From Mesoflavibacter sp. (GTDB lineage: Bacteria; Pseudomonadota; Alphaproteobacteria; UBA8366; Aestuariispiraceae): DNA of 64,000 bases. This document shows, one piece after another, positions 54,623-64,000 of the stretch (position 1 is its first letter; each line of letters opens with the position of its first letter). The notes below the pieces were generated by a model, which was given only the letters and a program-made list of their open reading frames with translations, was not told the DNA's origin and did no database searches. A program made the translations under genes and the position numbers. Location: NCBI GenBank assembly GCA_017792345.1, contig CP051228.1, forward strand, positions 2,247,501-2,311,500, read 5' to 3'.

Positions 54623-56176
54623 TCAGAAATCGGTCTTCGCGCCGCCTTCTTCCTTGCGCTTGGCCATGAAGGCCTGCAGCTCCTCGCGGATCGCCTCGTC
54701 GATCGGCGGGGCCTCGTAGTCGCGCAGAATCTGCTTGTAGAGGTGATGCGCCCGCTCATGCGACGACTGTGCGCCGGCCTCGACCCAGGCCTCGAAATTC
54801 CGCCAGTCGGACAGGAAGGGATTGTAGAAGGCCTCGCGGTAGCGGTCTTGGGTATGCTGACAGCCGAAGAAGTGACCGTTCGGCCCGACCTCGCGGATCG
54901 CATCGACGGCCAGTTCGCCCTCATCCACTTTTACAGGTCGATTGTAGTACATCCATTGCTGGATCATCTCGCAGTCGATGACGACCTTTTCGAAGCTGGC
55001 GCTCAACCCGCCTTCGACCCAGCCGGCGGCGTGGAAGATGACGTTGCAATGGCCGCTGAGCACGCTGAACAGCGAATTCTGGCTTTCCCAGACTGCTTGG
55101 CCGTCCGGCGCGTTGGACGCATTCGCGTTCGATCCGCGCCAGGGCAGGCCATAGAACCGCGCCATCTGACCGGAAATCTGCATTGCGCGCATGTATTCCG
55201 GCGTTCCGAAGGCGGGGGAGCCGGACTTCATGTCGACATTGGAGGTGAAGGCCCCCATGACGACCGGGACGCCCGGCCGGATTTCCTGCAATAGGGCGAC
55301 GGCGGCCAGGGCCTCCGCGATCTGCTGCACGACGGACCCGACGATGGTCACCGGCGCCATGGCGCCCGCCAGCGTGAAGGGTGCGATGATGACCGGCTGA
55401 TTGCGCCGGGCAAGGCGCATCGCGCCGTCCAGCATCGGCCAGTCGTGTTTCAGCGGCGAGGAGGAGTTGATGTTGGTGAACATCCGGGGCTTGGCCTCGA
55501 ACTCCTCATGCGTCAGGCCGGCGCCGATCCGCACCATTTCCATCGCGTCCTCGACCCGCTCCGGGCCAAGGGAATAGGCGTGCAGTACCTTGTCGGTCAG
55601 GGTCAGCAGATCGTAGATCGCGTCCAGATGCCGGATCGAGGCGTGGATGTCGATCGGTTCGACCGGATAGCCGCCGTTGAAATTGATGCAGTTGAAGCTC
55701 TGCGACAGGCGCAGCAGGTCCTGATAATCCTTGCGGTTGCCGACCCGCCGGCCGCCGACCAGATCCATGGAATTGGGCGGGCTGGCGACCATGCCGAAGG
55801 CCGCCTTGCCGTTACCCCATTCGATCTCGCGCGCCGGATTGCGCGGCGTGATGGTGAAGCTGGAGGGCGCCCTGGCGGTTTGCGCCATGATCCAGTCGCG
55901 GTCGAAGCGGATGTTCTGGCCGTTCGACCCGACAGTGCAGCCCGCCTTGCGCAGAATCTCGACCGCCTCGTCGTTCAGGAACTCGATCCCGATATCCTCC
56001 AGGACGCGCATCGCCGCATCGTGAACCTTCTGCACCCCTTCCTCGTCCAGCGGATCGATCGGACGGTCGACATAGGTCAATTGACCCCAGGGCAGTTGGT
56101 GCAGCCCCGCCGCCTCTGCGGCGGCCTGTTCGCGGTTCTGACGGCGGTTTGTGCGTCCGGGGCGGGTTCGGGCCAT
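54623..56176 (-). CDS. MttB-family trimethylamine/betaine methyltransferase homologue
   Basis: 517 residues of the MttB superfamily TIM barrel. The N terminus is basic; GIEFLNDEAVEILRKAGC and HLDAIYDLLTLTDKVLHAYSLG are typical. There is no in-frame TAG, so it lacks pyrrolysine and belongs to the non-Pyl group, which includes glycine-betaine methyltransferases. No corrinoid protein or activator is nearby. It is the last gene of a kbl-tdh-mttB transcript (43 bp after tdh), which suggests a role in glycine or methylamine turnover. Substrate unknown. Confidence 0.88.
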   Translation of the reverse strand: MARTRPGRTNRRQNREQAAAEAAGLHQLPWGQLTYVDRPIDPLDEEGVQKVHDAAMRVLEDIGIEFLNDEAVEILRKAGCTVGSNGQNIRFDRDWIMAQTARAPSSFTITPRNPAREIEWGNGKAAFGMVASPPNSMDLVGGRRVGNRKDYQDLLRLSQSFNCINFNGGYPVEPIDIHASIRHLDAIYDLLTLTDKVLHAYSLGPERVEDAMEMVRIGAGLTHEEFEAKPRMFTNINSSSPLKHDWPMLDGAMRLARRNQPVIIAPFTLAGAMAPVTIVGSVVQQIAEALAAVALLQEIRPGVPVVMGAFTSNVDMKSGSPAFGTPEYMRAMQISGQMARFYGLPWRGSNANASNAPDGQAVWESQNSLFSVLSGHCNVIFHAAGWVEGGLSASFEKVVIDCEMIQQWMYYNRPVKVDEGELAVDAIREVGPNGHFFGCQHTQDRYREAFYNPFLSDWRNFEAWVEAGAQSSHERAHHLYKQILRDYEAPPIDEAIREELQAFMAKRKEEGGAKTDF

Positions 56177-56219
56177 ACAATGTCCTTTCGGTGCGCAGGC
56201 TCTGCGGCGGTCTGTTTCG

Positions 56220-57248
56220 TTATGCGGCGAGATCCAGGACGACCTTGCAGGCCCGGCCGGAATTCAGGGCCGCGAAACCGTCCTCGAATTTTTCGAACGG
56301 CAGACGATGCGTGATGACCGGGGTCACGTCCAGGCCGGTTTGCAGCATGGACACCATCTTGTACCAGGTCTCGAACATCTCCCGGCCATAGACGCCCTTG
56401 AACTGCAGGCCCTTGAAGATGGCCGCGGTCATGTCGATTTCGACCGGCTTCGAGAACAGGCCCAGAAGCGCGATCTTGCCGCCATGATTCATCGCGTTGA
56501 TCATGTCGGTCATCGCAGGGGCGGCACCGGACATCTCCAAACCGACATCGAAGCCTTCGGTCATGCCCAATTCGCGCATGACGTCCTTCAGCGGTTCCTT
56601 GTCGGCGCGCACCCCGCGCGTCGCGCCCATGCTTTCGGCCAGGCGCAGGCGGTCGTCGGACAGATCGGTGACCACGACATGACGCGCGCCGACATGGCGG
56701 CAGACGGCGGCGGCCATCAGGCCGATCGGTCCGGCCCCGGTGATCAGCACATCCTCGCCGACCAGATCGTAGGACAGCGCCGTGTGCACGGCGTTACCCA
56801 GCGGATCCAGGATCGCGACGACATCGTCGGGGATATCCTCCGGCACGGCGAAGACATTGTGTTCCGGAATGGTCAGCAGATCCGCGAAGGCACCCTGACG
56901 GTTGACGCCGACGCCGACCGTGTTGATGCACAGATGTTCGCGTCCGCCCCGGCAGTTGCGGCAATGGCCGCAGACCAGATGCCCTTCGCCGGACACGCGC
57001 TGACCGACCTTGACCAGGGTGACTTCCTCGCCCACCGCCTCGACGATACCGCAATATTCGTGACCGACGATCATCGGCACGGGGATCGTCTTCTGGGCCC
57101 AGGAATCCCAGTTATAGATATGCAGGTCGGTGCCGCAGATCGCTGCGCGCTGGACACGGATCAGAACGTCGCGCGGGCCGGGTTTCGGCGCGTCGGCGCT
57201 GCCCATCCAAAGACCGGTTTCGCGCTTTGACTTATAGATCGCACGCAT
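56220..57248 (-). CDS. tdh: L-threonine 3-dehydrogenase
   Basis: 342 residues, the standard length. Catalytic zinc site [11 protein letters not shown] and GHEYCGIVE, structural zinc Cys cluster [18 protein letters not shown]-binding [12 protein letters not shown]. It oxidises threonine to 2-amino-3-ketobutyrate, which the product of the adjacent kbl gene cleaves with CoA to glycine and acetyl-CoA. It follows kbl by 18 bp. Confidence 0.96.
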   Translation of the reverse strand: MRAIYKSKRETGLWMGSADAPKPGPRDVLIRVQRAAICGTDLHIYNWDSWAQKTIPVPMIVGHEYCGIVEAVGEEVTLVKVGQRVSGEGHLVCGHCRNCRGGREHLCINTVGVGVNRQGAFADLLTIPEHNVFAVPEDIPDDVVAILDPLGNAVHTALSYDLVGEDVLITGAGPIGLMAAAVCRHVGARHVVVTDLSDDRLRLAESMGATRGVRADKEPLKDVMRELGMTEGFDVGLEMSGAAPAMTDMINAMNHGGKIALLGLFSKPVEIDMTAAIFKGLQFKGVYGREMFETWYKMVSMLQTGLDVTPVITHRLPFEKFEDGFAALNSGRACKVVLDLAA

Positions 57249-57266
57249 GGGGGTTCCTTTCGATCG

Positions 57267-58481
57267 TCAGGAAACGAGGCCGAGCGACCGGCCGACTTTT
57301 GTGAAAGCCGCGACGGCCCGGTCCAACTGGTCCGTATCGTGCGCGGCCGACATTTGCGTCCGGATCCGGGCCTGTCCCTTGGGCACCACCGGATAGGAGA
57401 ATGCGGTCACATAGATCCCTTCCTCCATAAGGCCGGCGGCAAGTTTCGTCGCCAAAACGGCGTCGCCGGTCATCACCGGGATGATGGGGTGTTCGCCGGG
57501 CACCAGGTCGAAACCCGCCGCCGCCATCCCGGCGCGGAAGCGCTTCGCATTGGCGCGCAGGCGGTCACGCAGTCCCGCGCCGCCTTCCAGCAGGTCCAGC
57601 GCGGTCAGCGTCGCGGCGCAGATCGCCGGTGCCAGGGCGTTGGAAAACAGATAGGGCCGGGCCCGCTGGCGCAGCAGATCGACGACCGGCTTCGGTCCGG
57701 CGATATAGCCGCCCGATGCGCCGCCCAGGGCCTTGCCGAAGGTGCCGCTGAGAATCTGCACGCGGTCGGTGACGCCGTGATGGTCCGGCGTGCCCGCGCC
57801 GCGCCGGCCCATGAAACCGACGGCGTGGCTGTCGTCGACCATGACGGTGGCGCCGTATTTTTCGGCCAGATCGCAGACCGCCGGAAGATTGGCGATGATC
57901 CCGTCCATGGAGAAGACGCCGTCCGTTACGATCAGGCGCAGCGTCGAATCCTGGGCTTCCTTCAGGCGCGCCTCCAACTCCGCCATGTCGTTATTGGCAT
58001 AGCGCAGCCGCCGCGCCTTGCAAAGGCGGACGCCGTCGATGATCGACGCGTGGTTCAGCGCGTCGGAGATGATCGCGTCGTCGGGCCCCAGCAGGACCTC
58101 GAAAATGCCCGCATTGGCATCGAAGCAGGACGAGAACAGGATCGCGTCTTCGGTCCGCAGGAATTCCGCCAGCCGCGCTTCCAAGGTCCGGTGCAGATCC
58201 TGGGTGCCGCAGATGAAGCGGACGGAGGCCATGCCGAAACCGTGGCTGTCCAGGGCCGCCTTCGCGGCCGCGATCAGGCGCGGATCGTCGGCCAGTCCCA
58301 GATAATTGTTGGCACACAGATTGACGACATGACGCGCCTTGCCGTGGTCCAGCGTGTCGATTTCGCTGGATTGCGGGCCGGTGATGGTGCGCTCGTGCTT
58401 GGTCAGGCCCTCCGCCTCGATCGCGTCCAGCGCGGCCTGCGCCGCCACTGCCAGCGACCGGTCGATCTGAGAATGGGTCAT
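57267..58481 (-). CDS. kbl: glycine C-acetyltransferase (2-amino-3-ketobutyrate CoA ligase)
   Basis: 404 residues. PLP-dependent alpha-oxoamine synthase fold: [14 protein letters not shown] start, [10 protein letters not shown], and the PLP lysine in [12 protein letters not shown]. It splits 2-amino-3-ketobutyrate into glycine and acetyl-CoA. First gene of the kbl-tdh-mttB operon. The 150-bp gap upstream (58482-58631) is the likely promoter region; nothing else is seen in it. Confidence 0.96.
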   Translation of the reverse strand: MTHSQIDRSLAVAAQAALDAIEAEGLTKHERTITGPQSSEIDTLDHGKARHVVNLCANNYLGLADDPRLIAAAKAALDSHGFGMASVRFICGTQDLHRTLEARLAEFLRTEDAILFSSCFDANAGIFEVLLGPDDAIISDALNHASIIDGVRLCKARRLRYANNDMAELEARLKEAQDSTLRLIVTDGVFSMDGIIANLPAVCDLAEKYGATVMVDDSHAVGFMGRRGAGTPDHHGVTDRVQILSGTFGKALGGASGGYIAGPKPVVDLLRQRARPYLFSNALAPAICAATLTALDLLEGGAGLRDRLRANAKRFRAGMAAAGFDLVPGEHPIIPVMTGDAVLATKLAAGLMEEGIYVTAFSYPVVPKGQARIRTQMSAAHDTDQLDRAVAAFTKVGRSLGLVS

Positions 58482-58631
58482 GAGGGATCCCCCCGATTTT
58501 TAATATCCAGGATTTCGTACAAGATAACGGAATGAAGTGTCAACGACGAAGGCGGCCGTTGCCACAGCGGCACTCTATCATGGAATCGGGAAGGCTCCGA
58601 TCAGCCCCTTCGGCTGAACAGCCTCTTGGGA

Positions 58632-60311
58632 TCAGTCCCGGCGACCGAAAGGCGCGTCCGGGCCGGATTCGCCGTAATAGCCCTTGGCGCGGTCGTCTTC
58701 GATCCGCTCCGCCGCGCGTTTCGCGGGATCGCCATAGCCGCCGCCGCCCGGTGTGCGGACGTCGATCACGTCCCCGGGCAGAACGGTGATGTCCTGTTCC
58801 TTCGACAAATGGGCCGGAACATGGACCCGGCCGTCGGCGAATTCGAACCGGACCTGGTTCGCGCCGCCGTCGCCGCCGCCCAGCACGCCTTGCGGGCCGG
58901 TGCGCCCGTGATCCATGACCATGGAGGCCCGGGCCTCGCCGCGCCGCACCCGGACGCGGTAATTGATGCCGAACCCGCCGCGATGTTCGCCCGCGCCGCC
59001 GGACCCTTCGGCCAGGGCGTAACGTTCGAACAGGACGGGATAGTATTGCTCCAGAACCTCGATCGGTTGGGATTTGGAGATGCCGATGGTCGAACAGCCG
59101 TTTGTCAGCCCGTCGCCCCTGGGATGGCCGCCATAGCCGCCGCCGGAAATCACATACATGACATAGGACCGGCCCTTGTCCGGATCGTAGCCGCCCAGGG
59201 CGAAATTGCCGCTGGACCCGGCCGGGGCGGCAAACAGCCGGTCCGGAATGGCCTTGGTCAGGGCGGCAAAGACCGCTTCGGCGATGCGCTGACTGACCTC
59301 CGCCGCGCATCCGGAAACCGGGCGCGGGTATTCGGCATAGAGGAAGGTGCCCTTCGGATCGACGATCTTCAGCGGTTCATAGGTTCCGGCATTCAAGGGG
59401 ACATTGGGGAAGACATGCTTGATTGCGAGATAGATCGATGAGCGGGTCGTCGCGATAACGCTGTTCATCGGTCCGCGGCAGGGCGGGGAGGAACCCGCCA
59501 TGTCGAAGGTCATCTCGTCGCCGTCGACGGTAATGGTCATGGCGATCTTCAGCGGCGCGTCGACGACCCCGTCGGAATCGACGAAGGCCTCGCCGTAATA
59601 GGTGCCGTCCGGCACCTCGGCGATGGTGGCGCGCATAAGCCGGGCCGCCCTTTCGCGCAGTTCCTTGATCGCCTGGGCGACGGTATCCTTGCCATAGCGG
59701 TCCAGCAGGGCGGCCAGGCGCTTGTCGCCGATCTTCAGCGCCGCCGCCTGGGCCTTGATGTCGCCGATGCGCTGGTCGGCGATGCGGATGTTGGATTGGA
59801 TGATCGCCAGGATTTCCGGCTCCAGCTCGCCGCGCTTGAACAGTTTCACCGGCGGGATGCGCAGGCCTTCCTGTTCGACTTCCGTCGCGCGGGCCGAAAA
59901 GCCGCCCGGGACCATGCCGCCGGTATCCGGCCAATGTCCGGTATTCGCCAGCCAGCAGAACAATTCGCCGTCATAGAAGAACGGGCGGTAGAACCGCACA
60001 TCCATCAAATGCGTTCCGCCCAGATAGGGATCGTTGCAGATGATGACGTCGTCCGGCTGCGGGTCGGCGACACGCTCGATCACCGCCTGGGTGCCGTATT
60101 GCATGGTGCCGACAAAGACCGGCAGGCCCAGATCGCCCTGGGCAATCAGCGCGCCGTCCTCCGCCGCATAGATGCCGTCCGACCGGTCCATCGCCTCCGC
60201 GATGACCGGCGAGAAGGCGGCCCGGCAGAAGGCCAGATCCATCTCGTTGCAGACCTGCTGCAGCCCGTTCTGAATGACGCCCAGCGTGACCGGATCCAAT
60301 GCCGTGGTCAT
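58632..60311 (-). CDS. hyuB: hydantoinase/oxoprolinase subunit B
   Basis: 559 residues of the HyuB family: LGVIQNGLQQVCNEMDLAFCRAAFSP start, NDPYLGGTHLMD, and the C-terminal GGGGYGDPAKR. With HyuA it forms an ATP-dependent amidohydrolase of N-methylhydantoin, 5-oxoproline or related cyclic amides; substrate cannot be read. Its start overlaps the HyuA stop by 4 bp. Confidence 0.93.
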   Translation of the reverse strand: MTTALDPVTLGVIQNGLQQVCNEMDLAFCRAAFSPVIAEAMDRSDGIYAAEDGALIAQGDLGLPVFVGTMQYGTQAVIERVADPQPDDVIICNDPYLGGTHLMDVRFYRPFFYDGELFCWLANTGHWPDTGGMVPGGFSARATEVEQEGLRIPPVKLFKRGELEPEILAIIQSNIRIADQRIGDIKAQAAALKIGDKRLAALLDRYGKDTVAQAIKELRERAARLMRATIAEVPDGTYYGEAFVDSDGVVDAPLKIAMTITVDGDEMTFDMAGSSPPCRGPMNSVIATTRSSIYLAIKHVFPNVPLNAGTYEPLKIVDPKGTFLYAEYPRPVSGCAAEVSQRIAEAVFAALTKAIPDRLFAAPAGSSGNFALGGYDPDKGRSYVMYVISGGGYGGHPRGDGLTNGCSTIGISKSQPIEVLEQYYPVLFERYALAEGSGGAGEHRGGFGINYRVRVRRGEARASMVMDHGRTGPQGVLGGGDGGANQVRFEFADGRVHVPAHLSKEQDITVLPGDVIDVRTPGGGGYGDPAKRAAERIEDDRAKGYYGESGPDAPFGRRD

Positions 60312-62344
60312 GCGCCCTCTCCCGTTCCGACATGGACGATCAGATTGCCGATCGCATCCGCCTCTGCCCGCATGCCCGGGGACAGGACGATTGTGGTATC
60401 CAACTGCTCGACGATGGCCGGCCCGTCCAACACCGACCCCGGCGGCAGGCTTGCCCGCGGCACGATGGGCGTCTCCGTCCAGCCCGTCTCGGCGAACCAG
60501 ACCGGCCGCGTCTCGTCGCCTCGTGGTGATGGCGCGTCCAGCAGCAATCCCAGATCGAGATCCGGGCGCGGTCCGATGACCGCGGTGTTCAGGTTGACCA
60601 GATTGGCCTTGATCTGGGGCAGCGCGACTTCGAACCGGTCCCAGTAGACCGTCTCGAACGCGGCCTGCAATTCCTCACGCGTCACGTCGGGGGAGGGGAC
60701 CGGCACGGACAGAAGATGGCTCTGTCCAATGAACTGCATGTCGGCGGTATGGAGGGTACGGACCTCGCCCGTGCCGGCACCGTCCTGGGCCAGGCGGGCC
60801 TTCCCTTCCGCGACCTGATCCGTCAGCGTGCGGCGCACCAGATCCATATCGACGCTGTCCAGCGGCCGGTTGACCGTGTTCACGAAGTCATGGCGCAGAT
60901 CGGCGACGGCGCAGCCCAGGGCGTTGGTGATGCCGGGCCGGGCGGGAACCAGAAGGGTGGGAATGCCCAGCTCGCGCGCGATGGCCCCGGCATGCAGCGG
61001 CCCGGCGCCGCCGAAGGCGAACAGCGAAAAATCGCGCGGATCGTGACCGCGGCTGAGGGAGACCATGCGCACCGCGCCCGCCATCCGGTCGTCGGCGATG
61101 CGCAGAATGGCGGCGGCGGCGTCTTCCCAGGTCAGGCCCAGCGGCGCGCCGATGACCTCGCCGATGCGCGCGCGGATGGCCTCGATATCCGGCGCGCCCT
61201 CGACCGCCAGCAACCGTCCGGGATTGAGGCGGCCCAGAGCCAGGTTGGCGTCGGTGATCGTCGGCTGGGTGCCGCCCCGGCCATAGCAGATCGGCCCCGG
61301 CGTCGCGCCGGCGCTTTCCGGGCCGACGCGGAGCATTCCGCCGGCGTCGATCCGCGCGATGGACCCGCCGCCCGCGCCGATCGTATGGACGTCGACCATC
61401 GGGACATGCACCGGCATGGCATATTCGATTTCCAGCTCGTTGGAGACCTGGGGTGTGCCGTCCTTGATCAGCCCGACATCGCAGGACGTGCCGCCCATGT
61501 CGAAGGTGATCAGCGACGGCCGTCCCGCCGCCGCGCCGGTGCGGGCCGCCGCCATGACGCCCGATGCCGGACCGGACATGACGGTGTTCACGGCCATGCG
61601 GCATATCGCCTCGGAAGATACCGTGCCGCCATTGCCTTGCATGACCAAAAGGTCGCGCCGGTAACCGCGTCCGCGCAGCCCGTCCAGAAGGCGCGCCAGA
61701 TAGCGTTCCAGGATCGGTTGGACCGACGCGTTGACCGCGGCCGTGACGCCGCGTTCGTATTCGCGGAACTCGGAAAGGATTTCGTGACCGGCGGTCACGT
61801 ATTGGTTCGGCCACACGCTAAGGGCGATCTCCTTGGCCCGCCGCTCATGCGCCGGATCGCGATAGGCGTGCAGGAAATGGATCAGCAGGGATTCACAGCC
61901 CAGATCGCGCAGCCGCTCCGCCGCCGCACGCACGGCCTCTTCGTCCAGGGGGGTGACGACCGCACCGTCGACATCCAGCCGCTCCGGCACTTCCAGGCGC
62001 AGCTCGCGGGGGATCAGCGGCGCGAAGGCGCCGGTCAGGCCATAGGCGCTGGGTCGCGTCCGGCGGCCCAGTTCGAGTATGTCGCGGAACCCAGCCGTCG
62101 TGATCAGCCCGGTTTTCGCCAGTTTGCGTTCCAGCAACGCATTGGTGGTTGCGGTTGTACCGTGAACGATTCCGTCGATCGCGCGGATATCCGCCTGGGC
62201 CTTGTCCAGCGCGGCCAGGACACCTTCGGATTGGTTGGCAACCGTCGTCGGGACCTTTGCGATCCGCGCGCTATTGGATTCTTCGTCCAACAGAATCAAG
62301 TCGGTGAAAGTGCCCCCGACATCGCATCCCACGATCCTGACCAT
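60308..62344 (-). CDS. hyuA: hydantoinase/oxoprolinase subunit A
   Basis: 678 residues from ATG 62344; an in-frame start at 62392 adds 16 poorly conserved residues. ASKHA-type ATPase features: GCDVGGTFTDLILLD at the N terminus, HGTTATTNALLERK, FDMGGTSCDVGLI and FGGAGPLHAGAIARELG. It supplies ATP-driven activation for the HyuB subunit. Divergent from the chemotaxis receptor gene. Confidence 0.93.
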   Translation of the reverse strand: MVRIVGCDVGGTFTDLILLDEESNSARIAKVPTTVANQSEGVLAALDKAQADIRAIDGIVHGTTATTNALLERKLAKTGLITTAGFRDILELGRRTRPSAYGLTGAFAPLIPRELRLEVPERLDVDGAVVTPLDEEAVRAAAERLRDLGCESLLIHFLHAYRDPAHERRAKEIALSVWPNQYVTAGHEILSEFREYERGVTAAVNASVQPILERYLARLLDGLRGRGYRRDLLVMQGNGGTVSSEAICRMAVNTVMSGPASGVMAAARTGAAAGRPSLITFDMGGTSCDVGLIKDGTPQVSNELEIEYAMPVHVPMVDVHTIGAGGGSIARIDAGGMLRVGPESAGATPGPICYGRGGTQPTITDANLALGRLNPGRLLAVEGAPDIEAIRARIGEVIGAPLGLTWEDAAAAILRIADDRMAGAVRMVSLSRGHDPRDFSLFAFGGAGPLHAGAIARELGIPTLLVPARPGITNALGCAVADLRHDFVNTVNRPLDSVDMDLVRRTLTDQVAEGKARLAQDGAGTGEVRTLHTADMQFIGQSHLLSVPVPSPDVTREELQAAFETVYWDRFEVALPQIKANLVNLNTAVIGPRPDLDLGLLLDAPSPRGDETRPVWFAETGWTETPIVPRASLPPGSVLDGPAIVEQLDTTIVLSPGMRAEADAIGNLIVHVGTGEGA

Positions 62345-62506
62345 CGCCCATTCCGTTCCGTCTTCTTGGTTCGGGAAACCCTGACACCGCACTAGGTTAC
62401 GGTCAATTCATTCGTATACAAACAAACTCCTTCGTTTAACTTTTTTGTAATTTCTGCATCCTTTATATGAGGGAGTTTAAGAAGGTCGAATAGGAGACCG
62501 ATAAAA

Positions 62507-64000
62507 ATGTTGAATGGTAAGGTTGAGGAAACGCAGGACCGGAGAGAAGAAAAAGACAGGTTGCTGGAGGTGGAGCGACTGTCCTTTTGGCAGAGACGCG
62601 AACTTCTCACGCTCGCCGACGCGCTTCAGGGCGAAGTCGACGGAACCACGGTCGAAATCGAGAAACAGTCGGACGAGCTGGTCTCCGTCTCCGGAGACAT
62701 TGCGGCGACTTTGGTCCGAATCGAATCCCTGACGCAGCGCCTGTCGGGCGACGCGACATCGGCGTCGAACAATGTGAACGCCGTGGCCGCCGCGACCGAA
62801 GAATTGGCGGCCTCCGCCTCGGTGATCGAGGATCAGGTCGGTCGCACCAGGGACCAGTCGCGCAAGGCGGTCGGAGAGACCCAGAACGCCCGCGACATCA
62901 TTCAGACCCTGTCGGAAGCGTCGACCAAGATCGGCGATGTCGTGAAGCTGATTCAGAATATCGCCAGCCAGACAAACCTGCTGGCCCTGAACGCGACGAT
63001 CGAGGCCGCGCGTGCGGGCGAAGCCGGCAAGGGATTTGCCGTCGTCGCCAATGAGGTCAAAACCCTGGCCGGTCAAACCGCCGACGCGACGAAAGACATC
63101 TCCGAACAAGTGGAAGAGATTCAGGATGTCAGCGAATCCGTGGTGAAAGCCATCGCCCGGATCGCCGAGGCAATCGGCGCGGTCGAGGAATATTCTGAAG
63201 AATCCACCAATGCCGTATCGCAACAGCAATTGGCCATCTCGGAAATCGGGCGCAACGCGCAGGAGGCCGCGGTCGGCACCGCATCCTTGAGCGAGGCCGT
63301 TCTGGACGTCACCTCGGAAGTCGAAAGCGCGGCGGGACAGGCCGAGGCCCAAAAGGGTCTGGCGCAGAAGGTCCATGTTCGGTTGGAAGATCTGCGCGGC
63401 CGGCTGCGGACCGCGATCGCCGATACGAAGGAACGCAAGGCGACCCAATTGCATCGCGTCCCTGTCGACCTGTTCGGAACCCTATCTTTGAACGACCGGG
63501 ATCACAGTGTGACGATCCGGAACCTGCGTCGCGAAACGGCGCAGATCATGACGTCGGACGGCGCCGCATTGCCGGCCGGTGCGGAAGGAAACCTGTCGTT
63601 GCCCGCTTTGGGTCGGATCGGCGTGCGGATATCGGACGGCACGAAGGCGACCTTCAAATCCAGCGAGGCCGAACGGGTTGGACAGTTCATCGAGAGCTAT
63701 ATCGCGATGGACCAGCCCTTCGTCGACATCTGCACGCGCACCGCGGCCGCCATCAGCGCCCGGTTCGAGAAGGCCGTTCAATCGAACGAGATTTCGATGG
63801 ACGACCTTTTCGACCGGAACTACCGGGAAGTCGCCGGGTCGAACCCGTTGCAGCACGCCACGGCCTATAACGCCTTCACCGATCGCGTCCTGCCGGAGTT
63901 TCAGGAGCCCGTCCTGGATTTCGACGAACGCATCGCCTTCTGTGCAGCGGTGGATGAGAACGGCTATCTGCCGACCCATAACAACAAGTATTCCAAGCCC
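62507..64000 (+). CDS. soluble methyl-accepting chemotaxis protein with C-terminal sensor (3' truncated by window)
   Basis: Open from ATG 62507 to the last base (498 codons, no stop). No transmembrane segment. The MCP signalling hairpin comes first, with the conserved tip [20 protein letters not shown] near residue 155, flanked by heptad helices. Residues about 328-385 look PilZ-like (RRETAQIM, then [11 protein letters not shown]). Residues about 390 onward resemble the C-terminal sensor domain of alphaproteobacterial receptors ([33 protein letters not shown]). It would signal to CheA/CheW from the cytoplasm; the ligand is unknown. Confidence 0.88.
   Translation, partial: MLNGKVEETQDRREEKDRLLEVERLSFWQRRELLTLADALQGEVDGTTVEIEKQSDELVSVSGDIAATLVRIESLTQRLSGDATSASNNVNAVAAATEELAASASVIEDQVGRTRDQSRKAVGETQNARDIIQTLSEASTKIGDVVKLIQNIASQTNLLALNATIEAARAGEAGKGFAVVANEVKTLAGQTADATKDISEQVEEIQDVSESVVKAIARIAEAIGAVEEYSEESTNAVSQQQLAISEIGRNAQEAAVGTASLSEAVLDVTSEVESAAGQAEAQKGLAQKVHVRLEDLRGRLRTAIADTKERKATQLHRVPVDLFGTLSLNDRDHSVTIRNLRRETAQIMTSDGAALPAGAEGNLSLPALGRIGVRISDGTKATFKSSEAERVGQFIESYIAMDQPFVDICTRTAAAISARFEKAVQSNEISMDDLFDRNYREVAGSNPLQHATAYNAFTDRVLPEFQEPVLDFDERIAFCAAVDENGYLPTHNNKYSKP

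Noticed and set aside
54623-56176. Pyrrolysine-type MttB
   Set aside because: There is no in-frame TAG codon in the gene, so it belongs to the non-pyrrolysine group.
60716-62395. 559-residue plus-strand frame opposite hyuA
   Set aside because: Antisense shadow of a complete HyuA gene with ASKHA motifs.

Overview
The window is GC-rich chromosomal DNA of an alphaproteobacterium, most likely of the Rhodospirillales type. I base this on the rRNA sequence style, the 23S-5S-tRNA-fMet order, the high-GC codon use and the gene families present; I could not run a species-level placement. It opens inside an rRNA operon (3' part of 23S, 5S, initiator tRNA, terminator) and ends inside a chemotaxis receptor gene.

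2.6-7.4 kb holds small secreted or lipoprotein genes, a stand-alone Leu/Ile/Val-type binding lipoprotein and an EF-hand protein. From about 5.3 to 17.9 kb lies a compact polyketide-type locus resembling aryl polyene (APE) clusters. It has a halogenase-like flavoprotein, DUF218 protein, acyl carrier protein, COG4648 membrane protein, an AMP-ligase fused to a hot-dog dehydratase, acyltransferase, LolA-like protein, MMPL exporter, ketosynthase, chain-length-factor-like partner, dehydratase, ketoreductase and glycosyltransferase. Most of these genes overlap by a few bases. 18-23.6 kb carries mixed oxidoreductases and hydrolases.

23.6-34.4 kb is a small-organic-acid uptake and sensing block: an exonuclease-CBS-DUF294 fusion, a DUF4212/sodium-solute symporter pair, a symporter-histidine kinase, a small two-helix membrane protein, a receiver-only response regulator and a ScfR-like XRE regulator. 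34.6-39.9 kb is a complete five-gene branched-chain-type ABC transporter.

40.1-51.3 kb is an aromatic catabolism region: pcaC, pcaH, pcaG, a BKACE enzyme, pobA, a Rieske oxygenase, a glutamine-synthetase-like ligase, an IclR regulator and a cupin regulator. Two matching IclR-type operator arrays (about 40.03 and 47.06 kb) tie it together. Inside it, 42.7-45.75 kb is a visibly AT-richer insertion. It carries a secreted protein made of six 19-residue repeats and a 625-residue protein joining a GHKL ATPase to a PD-(D/E)XK nuclease, which is the best candidate here for an undescribed (possibly defence) system.

51.3-52.06 kb is non-coding and holds two copies of a roughly 270-bp palindrome-rich repeat. 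52-62.3 kb, all on the minus strand, encodes a split UxaA-type dehydratase, a LysR regulator, a kbl-tdh-mttB-like operon and hydantoinase/oxoprolinase subunits. Together these suggest scavenging of sugar acids, threonine/glycine and N-methylated or cyclic amide compounds.
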